This document shows, in pieces, positions 1 through 7,643 of a DNA stretch of 64,000 nt. The stretch is from Streptomyces fodineus (GTDB lineage: Bacteria; Actinomycetota; Actinomycetes; Streptomycetales; Streptomycetaceae): contig NZ_CP017248.1 of the NCBI RefSeq assembly GCF_001735805.1, positions 9,300,001-9,364,000 on the forward strand. Reading direction: 5' to 3'. Position 1 is the first letter of the stretch. Each line of letters starts with the position of its first letter. A program made the translations under genes and the position numbers. Below the pieces are notes generated by a model. That model did not search any database, was not told the origin of the DNA, and saw only the letters and a list, made by a program, of their open reading frames with translations.

Positions 1-470
1 AGCGGACCGGGGGCGCCGGAGCGCGGCGCGGGCGGGAAGCGGTCGAGTCGCTGCGCGAACCGCCCCCTGCCGAGCACCCTGCGCATCGCGTCGGCTTCGG
101 TCAGCGCCGGGCAGTTCGCCCCGCCGAGCAGGAGGCCAGTGCGAAGGCGCTGTTGGGGTGGTTCCCCGTGGCGTACCGGGTACGTGGCCTTCGGTAGCCC
201 GCCCGCCAGCAGGGTGTCGACTGCCGTGACGGCCGGTGCAAGGGCCTCTGCCCGGCGGGCATCGACCGTACGCTCGTACGCCCGGCACTCGGCCGCGAGC
301 GGCACCAGTCAGGCCCAGGTTGCTGGCGGCGTGGAACGCCGGATGCAGGGTGCTGGCCCGTACGTCCTCGTTCGGCGAAGTCATCAGGTGTGCGGGGGAG
401 TTGGGGAACCCTCCGGTGTTGTTGGCGACCGCGAGCCGGGCGAAGCCGGCCGCGTGCGTGGTGGGCGGCG
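1..470 (-). pseudogene. Decayed DUF2891-family gene (runs off the left edge)
   Basis: Reverse-strand translation gives recognisable DUF2891 pieces that lie in different frames. A first block (about 420-300) reads FARLAVAN, FPNSPAHLMTSP, then LHPAF; the family normally continues into a W-H-S core, which is missing. A second block (about 297-165) reads LAAEC...LPKATYPVRHG, a third continues GNHPNSAFAL after a frame change, and a fourth (about 110-20) reads PALTEADAMRRVL and FAQRLDRF. At least two frame changes and an internal deletion separate them, and no start codon is visible next to the pcp stop. The family assignment is from memory of DUF2891 sequences; these genes commonly accompany DUF969/DUF979, which fits the neighbours. 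Confidence 0.6.
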
Positions 471-1121
471 TCAGTGGGTGGCTCCCTCGGTGACCTTCAG
501 GTCGTGCTCCGCGGGCGTCTCGGCGGCGGCGAGCAGCAGCGCGCGCAGTCCGTGGGCGACCGTTCCGGGTTCCAGGGCTGGGGCGGTGCCGTCGGTGACC
601 TGCTCCGGCGCCCACGGCACGTGCACGAAACCGCCGCGGGCGTGCGGGAATTCGGTGGCGATGAGGTGGCCGAGGCCGTACGCGACGTGGTTGCAGACGA
701 ATGTGCCGGCCGTGTTGGAGACCGCGGCCGGGACACCGGCCGCGCGCAGGGCGGCGACGCAGGCCTTGATGGGAAGGGTGGAGAAGTACGCGGCGGGTCC
801 GCCCGGGATCACAGGCTCGTCGATGGGCTGGTTGCCCGCGTTGTCGGGGATACGGGCGTCGGCGACGTTGACGGCGACGCGTTCGACGGTGACGCCGTGG
901 CGGCCGCCGGCCTGGCCCAGGCACAGGACCAGGTCGGGGGCGGAAGCATGAAGGGCATTGCGGAGCGCGTCGATGGACCGGCCGAAGACGCAGGGGAGTT
1001 CGGTGGCGGTGACCGTGAGCCCGGCGGGCGGCCCGGCCGCCACGAGGGAGGCCGCCTGCCAGGACGGGTTGACCCTCTGGCCGTCGAAGGGGGCGAAGCC
1101 GGTGATGAGCACGCGGGTCAT
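471..1121 (-). CDS. pcp: Pyrrolidone-carboxylate peptidase (pyroglutamyl peptidase I, family C15)
   Basis: Cysteine peptidase that removes N-terminal pyroglutamate, releasing 5-oxoproline; cytoplasmic. The 216-residue product starts MTRVLITGFAPF, the typical C15 opening, and carries the Glu motif GVTVERVAVN, the catalytic Cys in NTAGTFVCNHV and the His in GGFVHVPW, so all three catalytic residues are present. I chose the ATG at 1121 because GGAAG lies just upstream; an earlier in-frame ATG would add six residues without a ribosome site. It is last in a three-gene minus-strand operon behind DUF969 and DUF979 and opposite pxpABC, so liberated 5-oxoproline could go directly to the 5-oxoprolinase. 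Confidence 0.95.
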   Translation of the reverse strand: MTRVLITGFAPFDGQRVNPSWQAASLVAAGPPAGLTVTATELPCVFGRSIDALRNALHASAPDLVLCLGQAGGRHGVTVERVAVNVADARIPDNAGNQPIDEPVIPGGPAAYFSTLPIKACVAALRAAGVPAAVSNTAGTFVCNHVAYGLGHLIATEFPHARGGFVHVPWAPEQVTDGTAPALEPGTVAHGLRALLLAAAETPAEHDLKVTEGATH

Positions 1122-1157
1122 GGCACTTCCTTCACACACAGCGGAAGCCGGTATCGG

Positions 1158-2132
1158 TCAGAACGCGAACACTGCCATGATCACGGTGGAGCAGACCAGG
1201 AGCGGGAGCGCCGTCGGGATCTGTGCCTTGATGGGGCCGTACTGGTCCTTCAGTTCCAGCAGGGTGGCCGGGACGATGTTGAAGTTGGCGGCCATCGGCG
1301 TGCACAGGGTTCCGGAGAACCCGGCCAGCATGCCGACCGCGAGGACGGCCGGCGGGTGCCCGTGCATCTGCTCGACGAGTACGGGCCAGCCGATCGCCGC
1401 GGTCATCACGGGGAACGCGGCGAACGCGTTGCCCATGATCACGGTGAACAGGAACATGCCGACGCAGTACGCGAGGACGGCGAGGTACTTCGAGTGGTCC
1501 GGCAGGACGTCGTGCACGATCCTGCCGACCTGGGTGCCGACCCCGGCCAGCGCGAAGATCGAGCCCAGGACGGCGAGGAGCTGGGGCAGCAGCAGGGCGG
1601 ATCCCATCGCCTCCAGCATGGAGCGCCCGGAGTGCAGCGGCACGGACAGCTTGCGCTCGCCGGTGACCAGCATGCCGACGGCGAGGGCGACGAGACAGCC
1701 GACGCCGAGCCCGATGAGGGTGGCCTTGCCGGTCTCGAACAGTCCGGACGTGTCGAGGAACGAGGCGCAGACGATGGCGACCAGCGGGATCGTCAGGGCG
1801 GGGACGAAGATCTTGTTGCCGAGCCGGGTCGCGGAGGCCTCGCGTTCCTCGCCCGTGCCGGCCATCGGGACGCCCTTGCCGAGGAAGTTGAATCCGGCGA
1901 GCACGATCAGGGTGAGCACGGCGATGCCGAGCGGTTCGGCGGGCAGGGTCCAGCCGCCGTTCTTGGCGGTGGCGTTGGCGACGCCGGTGCCGTAGGGGAA
2001 GGTGAGCCCGAGCAGACCCCAGAACGCGGCGGAGGCCCACCGCTTGGGGTTGCTGCGGTCGGTGGCCATCTGCACAGCCATCAGGACGAAGACCAGGCCC
2101 ACCAGCCAGTAGAGCCATTCGACCTTGATCAC
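1158..2132 (-). CDS. DUF979 family membrane protein
   Basis: Integral membrane protein of about 324 residues with roughly nine to ten hydrophobic segments, beginning VIKVEWLYWLVGLVFVLMA. The GTG start overlaps the TGA stop of the DUF969 gene (GTGA), which implies translational coupling; the open frame extends further upstream but only over the DUF969 gene. DUF969 and DUF979 nearly always occur as a pair, commonly next to pcp. The link to pcp and to the divergent 5-oxoprolinase genes suggests the pair forms a transporter for 5-oxoproline or pyroglutamyl peptides, but this is an inference from context. No ATPase or binding protein is nearby. Confidence 0.88.
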   Translation of the reverse strand: MIKVEWLYWLVGLVFVLMAVQMATDRSNPKRWASAAFWGLLGLTFPYGTGVANATAKNGGWTLPAEPLGIAVLTLIVLAGFNFLGKGVPMAGTGEEREASATRLGNKIFVPALTIPLVAIVCASFLDTSGLFETGKATLIGLGVGCLVALAVGMLVTGERKLSVPLHSGRSMLEAMGSALLLPQLLAVLGSIFALAGVGTQVGRIVHDVLPDHSKYLAVLAYCVGMFLFTVIMGNAFAAFPVMTAAIGWPVLVEQMHGHPPAVLAVGMLAGFSGTLCTPMAANFNIVPATLLELKDQYGPIKAQIPTALPLLVCSTVIMAVFAF

Positions 2133-2848
2133 TTGTTGGTCTCCTTCGTCAGCGGCAGGTCGTGTTCGGCGGCGGCGAGCGCCATCTCCCGCTGCAACTG
2201 CCGGTCCAGGAGCAGCAGCCGGGCACCGTGGATGAGGAAGGCGCAGACGGCGAGCGGGATCGCCCACAGGGCCAGCTGGGTCGGCTCGAGATTCTGGTGG
2301 TACGTCGAGTTGACGAAGCCGGTGATCAGCAGGATCGAGCCGATCGCGATGAAACAGTCCTCGCCGAAGAACACGCCCACGGTGTCGGCCGACGCAGCGT
2401 AGGAACGCACCTTCTCGCGCAGCCGCTCGGACAGCGGCGCGCCCGTCGAGCGCTCCGCGGCGGCCTCGGCCATCGGGGCGACGAGGGGCCGTACCGTCTG
2501 TGCGGGACCGGCGATGCTGGTGAGGCCGAACGCCGCGGTGACCTGACGGACCAGCAGGTAGGCGGTGAGGAACCGGCCGGCGCTGAGGCCGCCGAGCCGG
2601 CCGATCAGCCTGCGGGCCTGCTCGCGCAGACCGTAGCGCTCCAGGAGGCCGATCACGGGAAGGGCGATGGCGAAGACGGTGACCGAGCGGCTGTCGGCGA
2701 AGGACCGGCCGAAGGCCGCGAGGACCTCCAGCGGGTTCATCCCGCTGATCAGTCCGGTGAAGACACCGGCGACGCCGACCACGAGGACGGGATTGCGGCG
2801 CGTGACGAATCCGAGGATCACCACGACGACGCCGAGGAGAACGATCAT
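2129..2848 (-). CDS. DUF969 family membrane protein
   Basis: 239-residue membrane protein beginning MIVLLGVVVVILGFVTRRNP, with an N-terminal segment and several later hydrophobic stretches, plus a conserved-looking polar loop around FGLTSIAGPAQTVRPLVAPMAEAAA. The ATG at 2848 has AAGG about six bases upstream. It is the first gene of the minus-strand operon with DUF979 and pcp and is transcribed from the shared region 2849-3015. Probably the partner subunit of DUF979 in a transporter; the substrate (5-oxoproline or related) is inferred only from the neighbours. Confidence 0.88.
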   Translation of the reverse strand: MIVLLGVVVVILGFVTRRNPVLVVGVAGVFTGLISGMNPLEVLAAFGRSFADSRSVTVFAIALPVIGLLERYGLREQARRLIGRLGGLSAGRFLTAYLLVRQVTAAFGLTSIAGPAQTVRPLVAPMAEAAAERSTGAPLSERLREKVRSYAASADTVGVFFGEDCFIAIGSILLITGFVNSTYHQNLEPTQLALWAIPLAVCAFLIHGARLLLLDRQLQREMALAAAEHDLPLTKETNK

Positions 2849-2934
2849 GCGGTGGCCTTAGGCGTGAGCGGGCGGGGCGCCCGAGCGGCGCGGATCCGGG
2901 GGCGGACCCGTGAGGGATGCAGAGGACCCTAGAG

Positions 2935-3000
2935 GATCGTTCAACGATCGAACAAGGGGTCGTTCGGTAAATCCGCCCCTTGTCGGATCGTTCAACAATC
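2935..3000. promoter_or_regulatory. Divergent 5-oxoproline promoter with paired palindromic operators
   Basis: Two near-identical 15-bp palindromes: GATCGTTCAACGATC at 2935-2949 (a perfect 7-1-7 inverted repeat) and GATCGTTCAACAATC at 2986-3000, 51 bp apart. Between them lies an inverted repeat ACAAGGGG (2952-2959) / CCCCTTGT (2976-2983). The right palindrome ends 15 bp before the pxpA start, the left one lies 86 bp before the DUF969 start. The arrangement suits a dimeric repressor controlling both divergent operons; no candidate regulator gene is in the window. Confidence 0.6.
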
Positions 3001-3015
3001 GATTACGTTCAGCAT

Positions 3016-3768
3016 GTGATCGACCTCAACGCGGACCTCGGTGAAGGCTTCGGCCGCTGGACCCTCACCGAAGACGACGCCCTGCTCTCCGTCGTGACCA
3101 GCGCCAACGTCGCCTGCGGCTTCCACGCGGGCGACCCTTCGGTGATGCGCCGCGTCTGCGACCTCGCCGCCGAACGCGGCGTCCGGATCGGCGCGCAGGT
3201 CTCCTACCGCGACCTGGCCGGCTTCGGCCGGCGCGCCATGGACGTGCCCGGCGACGAGCTGGCGGCCGAGATCGCCTACCAGATCGGGGCGCTGCGGGTC
3301 TTCGCACAGGCCGCCGGTGCCGAGGTGGCCTACGTCAAGCCGCACGGCGCGCTCTACAACCGCACCGTGTACGACGCAGAGCAGGCCGCGGCCGTGGTGG
3401 CCGGCGTCCGACTGGCCGGCGGAGCGCTGCCGGTGCTCGGCCTGCCCGGGTCGCGGCTGCTCTCCGCCGCCGAGGAGGCGGGCCTCACCCCCGTACCGGA
3501 GGCCTTCGCCGACCGCGCCTACACCCCTGCGGGCACCCTCGTGTCGCGCCGCGAGCCCGGCGCCGTGGTGACCGACGAGGGCACGGTGATCCGGCGCGCG
3601 CTGGCGTTCGCGGTGGACGGCGCGGTGGAAGCCGTGGACGGTACGACCGTCCCCGTGGCCGCCCGCTCCCTGTGCGTCCACGGCGACACCCCGGGCGCCG
3701 CCCGGCTCGCGGCGCGGGTGCGCGAGGCCCTCGAGGCGGCCGGCGTCGAGGTCGGGGACTTCGCATGA
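3016..3768 (+). CDS. pxpA: 5-oxoprolinase subunit A (LamB/YcsF family)
   Basis: Subunit of the ATP-dependent prokaryotic 5-oxoprolinase PxpABC, which opens 5-oxo-L-proline to L-glutamate. The 250-residue product starts VIDLNADLGEGFGRW, the family signature, and contains SANVACGFHAGDP and VAYVKPHGALYN, all typical of LamB/YcsF proteins. I place the start at GTG 3016: earlier in-frame starts would translate through the operator, and the nearby ATG at 3014 is out of frame. No strong ribosome site precedes it. The stop overlaps pxpB by four bases (ATGA). Confidence 0.95.
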   Translation: MIDLNADLGEGFGRWTLTEDDALLSVVTSANVACGFHAGDPSVMRRVCDLAAERGVRIGAQVSYRDLAGFGRRAMDVPGDELAAEIAYQIGALRVFAQAAGAEVAYVKPHGALYNRTVYDAEQAAAVVAGVRLAGGALPVLGLPGSRLLSAAEEAGLTPVPEAFADRAYTPAGTLVSRREPGAVVTDEGTVIRRALAFAVDGAVEAVDGTTVPVAARSLCVHGDTPGAARLAARVREALEAAGVEVGDFA

Positions 3769-4412
3769 CCCGGAGCCGGTCCGTGGAAGTGCGCCCGGCC
3801 GGGCGGCACGCACTGCTCGTCGAACTGCCGGACGCCGAGCACACCGCGGCCTTCCACGCCGAACTCCTGCGGCGGCGCTCCGCGGGAACCCTCCCGCCGG
3901 TCGAGGAGATCGTGCCGGGCGCGCGGACCGTACTCCTGGACGGCGTCACGCATCCCGAGGAGCTGGCACGCCGGATCGCCGGCTGGGAAGTCCCCGCCCG
4001 CGCTCCCGACGCCGGGGGACTGGTGGAGATCCCCGTGCGTTACGACGGCCCGGACCTGGGCCGGGTGGCCGCCCTGTGGGGCGTCGGCGCCGACGAGGTC
4101 GCCGCCCGGCACTCCTCGTACACCTACCGCGTCGCCTTCTGCGGCTTCGCCCCCGGCTTCGGCTACTTCACCGGCCTGCCCGCCGAACTGCACGTGCCGC
4201 GCCGCGACACACCCCGCACCCGGGTCCCGGCCGGCGCGGTCGCGCTCGCCGGCCCCTACAGCGCGGTGTACCCGCGCGCCACCCCCGGCGGCTGGCAGCT
4301 GATCGGCACGATGTCGGACCCGGCACCGCTGTGGGACCTCGGCCGGGAGGAACCGGCCCTCCTCACCCCGGGGACACGGGTGCGGTTCGTGGCGGAGACG
4401 GGGACGCCATGA
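3765..4412 (+). CDS. pxpB: 5-oxoprolinase subunit B (KipI / allophanate hydrolase subunit 1 family)
   Basis: 215-residue second subunit of the 5-oxoprolinase. It shows the family core: EIPVRYDGPDLGRVA, HSSYTYRVAFCGFAPGFGYF, the RRDTPRTRVPAGAVALAG stretch and the end motif GGWQLIGTM. The ATG at 3765 overlaps the pxpA stop, and its own stop overlaps pxpC in the same way, so the three subunits are translationally coupled, as expected for a fixed-stoichiometry complex. The family was long named KipI after a Bacillus kinase inhibitor; with pxpA, pxpC and pcp beside it the 5-oxoprolinase role is much better supported. Confidence 0.95.
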   Translation: MTRSRSVEVRPAGRHALLVELPDAEHTAAFHAELLRRRSAGTLPPVEEIVPGARTVLLDGVTHPEELARRIAGWEVPARAPDAGGLVEIPVRYDGPDLGRVAALWGVGADEVAARHSSYTYRVAFCGFAPGFGYFTGLPAELHVPRRDTPRTRVPAGAVALAGPYSAVYPRATPGGWQLIGTMSDPAPLWDLGREEPALLTPGTRVRFVAETGTP

Positions 4413-5266
4413 CCGGCAAGCTCACCGTCGTACGCGCGGGCGCCCTCACCACGGTCCAGGACCGCGGCCGGCGTGGCCATGCCCACCTGGGCGTTCCCCG
4501 CTCCGGCGCCCTGGACGCCCCCGCCATGAGCCTGGCCAACCGGCTCCTCGGCAACGCGCCCGACGCCGCCGTCCTGGAGACCACCCTGACCGGCTGCGCG
4601 CTGCGCCCCGACCGCAGCGTCACCGTCGTGGTGGGCGGCGCGCCCTGCCCGGTGACCGTCGACGGCCGGCCGGCGTCCTGGGGAGTGCCCATACGGGTGC
4701 CCGCGGGCGCCGTGCTGAACGCGGGCGGTGTGACGGCGGGCGTGCGCTCCTACGTGGCCGTCGCCGGCGGCATCGCCGTCGATCCGGTCCTCGGCAGCCG
4801 CGCCACGGACCTGCTCTCCGGACTCGGCCCCGCACCCCTGCGCGACGGCGACGTCCTCCCGCTCGGCGCCCCCGCCCGCCGGCCGGCGCTCCCCGACAGC
4901 GCCCCCTGGCCCGCGCCGCCCACCGAACTGACCCTGCCACTGCGACTCGGCCCCCGCGCCGACTGGTTCACCCCCGCCGCGCTGTCCACCCTCACCTCGG
5001 CCACCTACCGCGTCTCGCAGCACAGCAACCGCATCGGCCTGCGCACCGAAGGGCCGGCGCTGGAACGCGTGTCGGCCGGCGAACTGCCCAGCGAGGGCAT
5101 GGTGCTCGGCGCCGTGCAGGTGCCCCCGGACGGACGTCCGGTGGTGTTCCTGCACGACCACCCGACCACCGGCGGCTACCCGGTGATCGGCGTCGTCACG
5201 GAGGCCGCTCTGGCGGCGGCCGCCCAGGCGGCGGCGGGAACGCCGATCCGCTTCACCCCGGGATGA
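4409..5266 (+). CDS. pxpC: 5-oxoprolinase subunit C (KipA / biotin-dependent carboxyltransferase-like)
   Basis: 285-residue third subunit of the 5-oxoprolinase. It begins MTGKLTVVRAGALTTVQDRG and has the family features GVPRSGALDAPAMSLANRLLGN, RSYVAVAGGI, the SQHSNRIGLRTEGP stretch and PSEGMVLGAVQVPPDGRPVV near the C-terminus. The ATG at 4409 overlaps the pxpB stop. Length is typical for KipA-type proteins without the extra domains of urea amidolyases. It closes the plus-strand operon; the next gene starts 28 bp later and is functionally unrelated. Confidence 0.95.
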   Translation: MTGKLTVVRAGALTTVQDRGRRGHAHLGVPRSGALDAPAMSLANRLLGNAPDAAVLETTLTGCALRPDRSVTVVVGGAPCPVTVDGRPASWGVPIRVPAGAVLNAGGVTAGVRSYVAVAGGIAVDPVLGSRATDLLSGLGPAPLRDGDVLPLGAPARRPALPDSAPWPAPPTELTLPLRLGPRADWFTPAALSTLTSATYRVSQHSNRIGLRTEGPALERVSAGELPSEGMVLGAVQVPPDGRPVVFLHDHPTTGGYPVIGVVTEAALAAAAQAAAGTPIRFTPG

Positions 5267-5293
5267 CACGCCCGCCGCGCCGGGCGTGCGACG

Positions 5294-7480
5294 GTGGGCG
5301 ATGCTGAAGGGGTGGATGGTGTCCCAGCCCGCCGGATTCCGGCGGACTACGCCGTCTCGGGCCGCCGGGCGGCACGCGTGACGCTGGTCGCCGCGGCCGG
5401 TTTCTACCTCTTCCGCTACGGCCTCGACCGTCCCGTGGCGGCCACCTACGCCCTGTTCGCCGCCGTGGCACTGGGCGGACTCGCCAAGATCCCGGGCACG
5501 GGCCGGCAGCGGGCCGCGACGGCGCTGCGCCTGCTGCCCGTGTGCTGGCTGCTGGTCGTCGTCGGCACCTTTCTGTCGGTGCGGACCTGGAGCGCCGTCG
5601 TCGGCATGCTCGCGGTCGGTTTCGCGCTGGCCTTCGCCGCCGTGGGCGGCCCGCGCCCGGCCGGGGCGGCCCCGGGCCTGCAACTCCTCTACATTCTCCC
5701 GTCGTTCCCGCCCTACGCCCCCAGCACGCTCGGAGAACGTCTGATCGGCACGACCACCGGGCTGGCCTTCTTCATCGCCGCCGAGGCGCTGATCTTCCCC
5801 GAGCCCGGCCCGCCGTCGTACCGGAGCCGGGCCGCCCACGCCGCGGACGCCGCCGCACACTGCGCGACCCTTCTCACCACACCGCCGTATGCGCTGACCG
5901 ACGACGAGATCCGGGCGGCATGGGAGAGCAGCGGGTCCCTGAGGTCCCTGACCGTGCCGGAGGCCGAACGCCCGGCCGGGCCGGGGATGCGCGACCGCGC
6001 CCTCGCCCACACCGGCCTCGCCACGCGCACGCTGCTCAGCCGCCTGGCGCAACTGCCCGCGCCGCCGGACGGGCGGCCAGGCCTCGAGGTGACCGCCGTA
6101 CTGCAGACCGTGGCAGAGCTGGCCACGGCGACCGCGGCCTGCTTGCGGGCCGGTCCGTCGCCGGTGGTGCCGCACGAGAACCTGGTGAAGGCGCGCGCAC
6201 ACCTGTCCGCCGTGTCCGCGGGCCCGGTCCCGACCGGCGCGCCGGACCTCCCGCCCGCCGTACTGCGCCGGCACGCCGCCGTACTGGAGATCGCCGACGC
6301 CGCGCTCGCCGTGGCCACCGCGGCCGATCTCGCCGTACACGGCAGGCACGCCACGGTGGACAGCGGGAAAGGGCGCTTCTGGTACGCCGGGACCTGGGCT
6401 CCGGTCCTGTGGTGGCACCGGTTGCGCGGTCATGCCGGGCGCCGGTCGGTGTTCTTCCAGAACGCGGTGCGCATCGCCCTCGCCCTGACCGCCGCCCGGC
6501 TCGTGGCGGGGGTGGACACGCTGCCCCAGGGATTCTGGGCCACGCTGGCGACGCTCACCCTCACCCGGACCACCATGGACGAGACCTGGCACACCATCCG
6601 TCTGGCGCTCGCCGGCACCCTGGCCGGAGCCCTCGTCACCGCCGGGGCACTGAGCCTGGCCGGGACCGACACCGCCGTCTACGCCGTCGTGCTGCCGGTG
6701 TGGATGCTGTTCGCCTTCACCGTGGGGCCGGTCAAGGGCGTCGGCTGGGCGCAGGGCCTGTTCACCGTGCTCGTCGCACTGGTCTTCGCCCAGCTGGCCC
6801 CGCCGACCTGGCGGCTCGCGGAGGTCAGGGTGCTGGACGTGCTGGTCGGCAGCGCGATCGGCGCGGTCTTCGGCGTGCTGGCCTGGCCGCGCGGAGCCCA
6901 TGACGAGTTGCGCCAGGCGATGGCGGAACTCCTGCGCAGGGCGGCCGAGATCGTGGTGGCGACCGGCGCCTCGGTGGCGGGCGGCGGCGCGGTGAGCGCA
7001 CCGTCAGGAGTGCCCGGCCACCGGTCCCTGCAACGCGCGGTCGTCCTCGCCGAGTCCGCGTACGCGCAGTTCCAGTGCGAGCCCACACCCTTCGGCGGCC
7101 CGGCGCGCCGGCCCGCCCCGCGCACCGTGGACTGGCAGGCCACGCTGATGGCCGGTCACCACACACTGTGGGGCTCCGAGCGGCTGTTGACGCCCCCGCT
7201 CATCCGACTCGGCCCCGCGGCGGCGGAGTCGGTCAGCGTGCTGGGGGAACGGGTGGCCGGACGGATGCTGCTGGTCTCGGCGGCGCTGGATCCCGGATCC
7301 GACACCCCGACCGGCCCTATTCCGCTGATCGGCCCGGTCCTCGAGCAGGCGGTCACCGAACCGTCCGGCGCGCCACGCCTGTACTACGCGACCGTGTCGT
7401 GGCTGGGCTCGCTGATGGCCGACCTGACACGCATGGCACGCGGCGGCCCCGGCCCCGGACAGGGCCCGCGAGCGCCGTGA
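5294..7480 (+). CDS. FUSC-family integral membrane protein
   Basis: About 728 residues with two membrane blocks: several helices at residues 30-175 and again around 400-560, separated by a mostly soluble helical region (175-390) and followed by a soluble C-terminal domain. This doubled layout matches the FUSC (fusaric-acid-resistance, aromatic acid exporter) family. Substrate unknown. The start is uncertain: GTG 5294 has no clear ribosome site and GTG 5312 is also possible. The gene follows pxpC by 28 bp and may be read through from it, although nothing links it to oxoproline. Confidence 0.85.
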   Translation: MGDAEGVDGVPARRIPADYAVSGRRAARVTLVAAAGFYLFRYGLDRPVAATYALFAAVALGGLAKIPGTGRQRAATALRLLPVCWLLVVVGTFLSVRTWSAVVGMLAVGFALAFAAVGGPRPAGAAPGLQLLYILPSFPPYAPSTLGERLIGTTTGLAFFIAAEALIFPEPGPPSYRSRAAHAADAAAHCATLLTTPPYALTDDEIRAAWESSGSLRSLTVPEAERPAGPGMRDRALAHTGLATRTLLSRLAQLPAPPDGRPGLEVTAVLQTVAELATATAACLRAGPSPVVPHENLVKARAHLSAVSAGPVPTGAPDLPPAVLRRHAAVLEIADAALAVATAADLAVHGRHATVDSGKGRFWYAGTWAPVLWWHRLRGHAGRRSVFFQNAVRIALALTAARLVAGVDTLPQGFWATLATLTLTRTTMDETWHTIRLALAGTLAGALVTAGALSLAGTDTAVYAVVLPVWMLFAFTVGPVKGVGWAQGLFTVLVALVFAQLAPPTWRLAEVRVLDVLVGSAIGAVFGVLAWPRGAHDELRQAMAELLRRAAEIVVATGASVAGGGAVSAPSGVPGHRSLQRAVVLAESAYAQFQCEPTPFGGPARRPAPRTVDWQATLMAGHHTLWGSERLLTPPLIRLGPAAAESVSVLGERVAGRMLLVSAALDPGSDTPTGPIPLIGPVLEQAVTEPSGAPRLYYATVSWLGSLMADLTRMARGGPGPGQGPRAP

Positions 7481-7532
7481 CCACGCAGCCGGGCTGCCGG
7501 CACCACCGCGTCGAACACCGTGACATCCAGTC

Positions 7533-7643
7533 TTCCTGGACATCAGCGGCCCTCGCACCTGGCCGCCCGCCGACCGGACCGCCGACGCGATCCCGCACCT
7601 CGTCTACGGCCCGGTCACCTACGGAGTCATCGCGTCGGCGTGA
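7533..7643 (+). pseudogene. C-terminal relic of a small membrane protein
   Basis: A 36-codon open stretch reads FLDISGPRTWPPADRTADA followed by IPHLVYGPVTYGVIASA and a stop. I recognise it as the typical end of a Streptomyces membrane-protein family (PRTW, then D-x2-PHLxYG-x-VTY), but the rest is absent: upstream lies the FUSC stop and unrelated sequence. It overlaps the 3' end of the convergent hydrolase gene by 25 bp. Family recognition is from memory and the piece is short. Confidence 0.35.

Noticed and set aside
3519..4193. Minus-strand frames over pxpA/pxpB
   Set aside because: Antisense to well-supported 5-oxoprolinase genes; no domain content.
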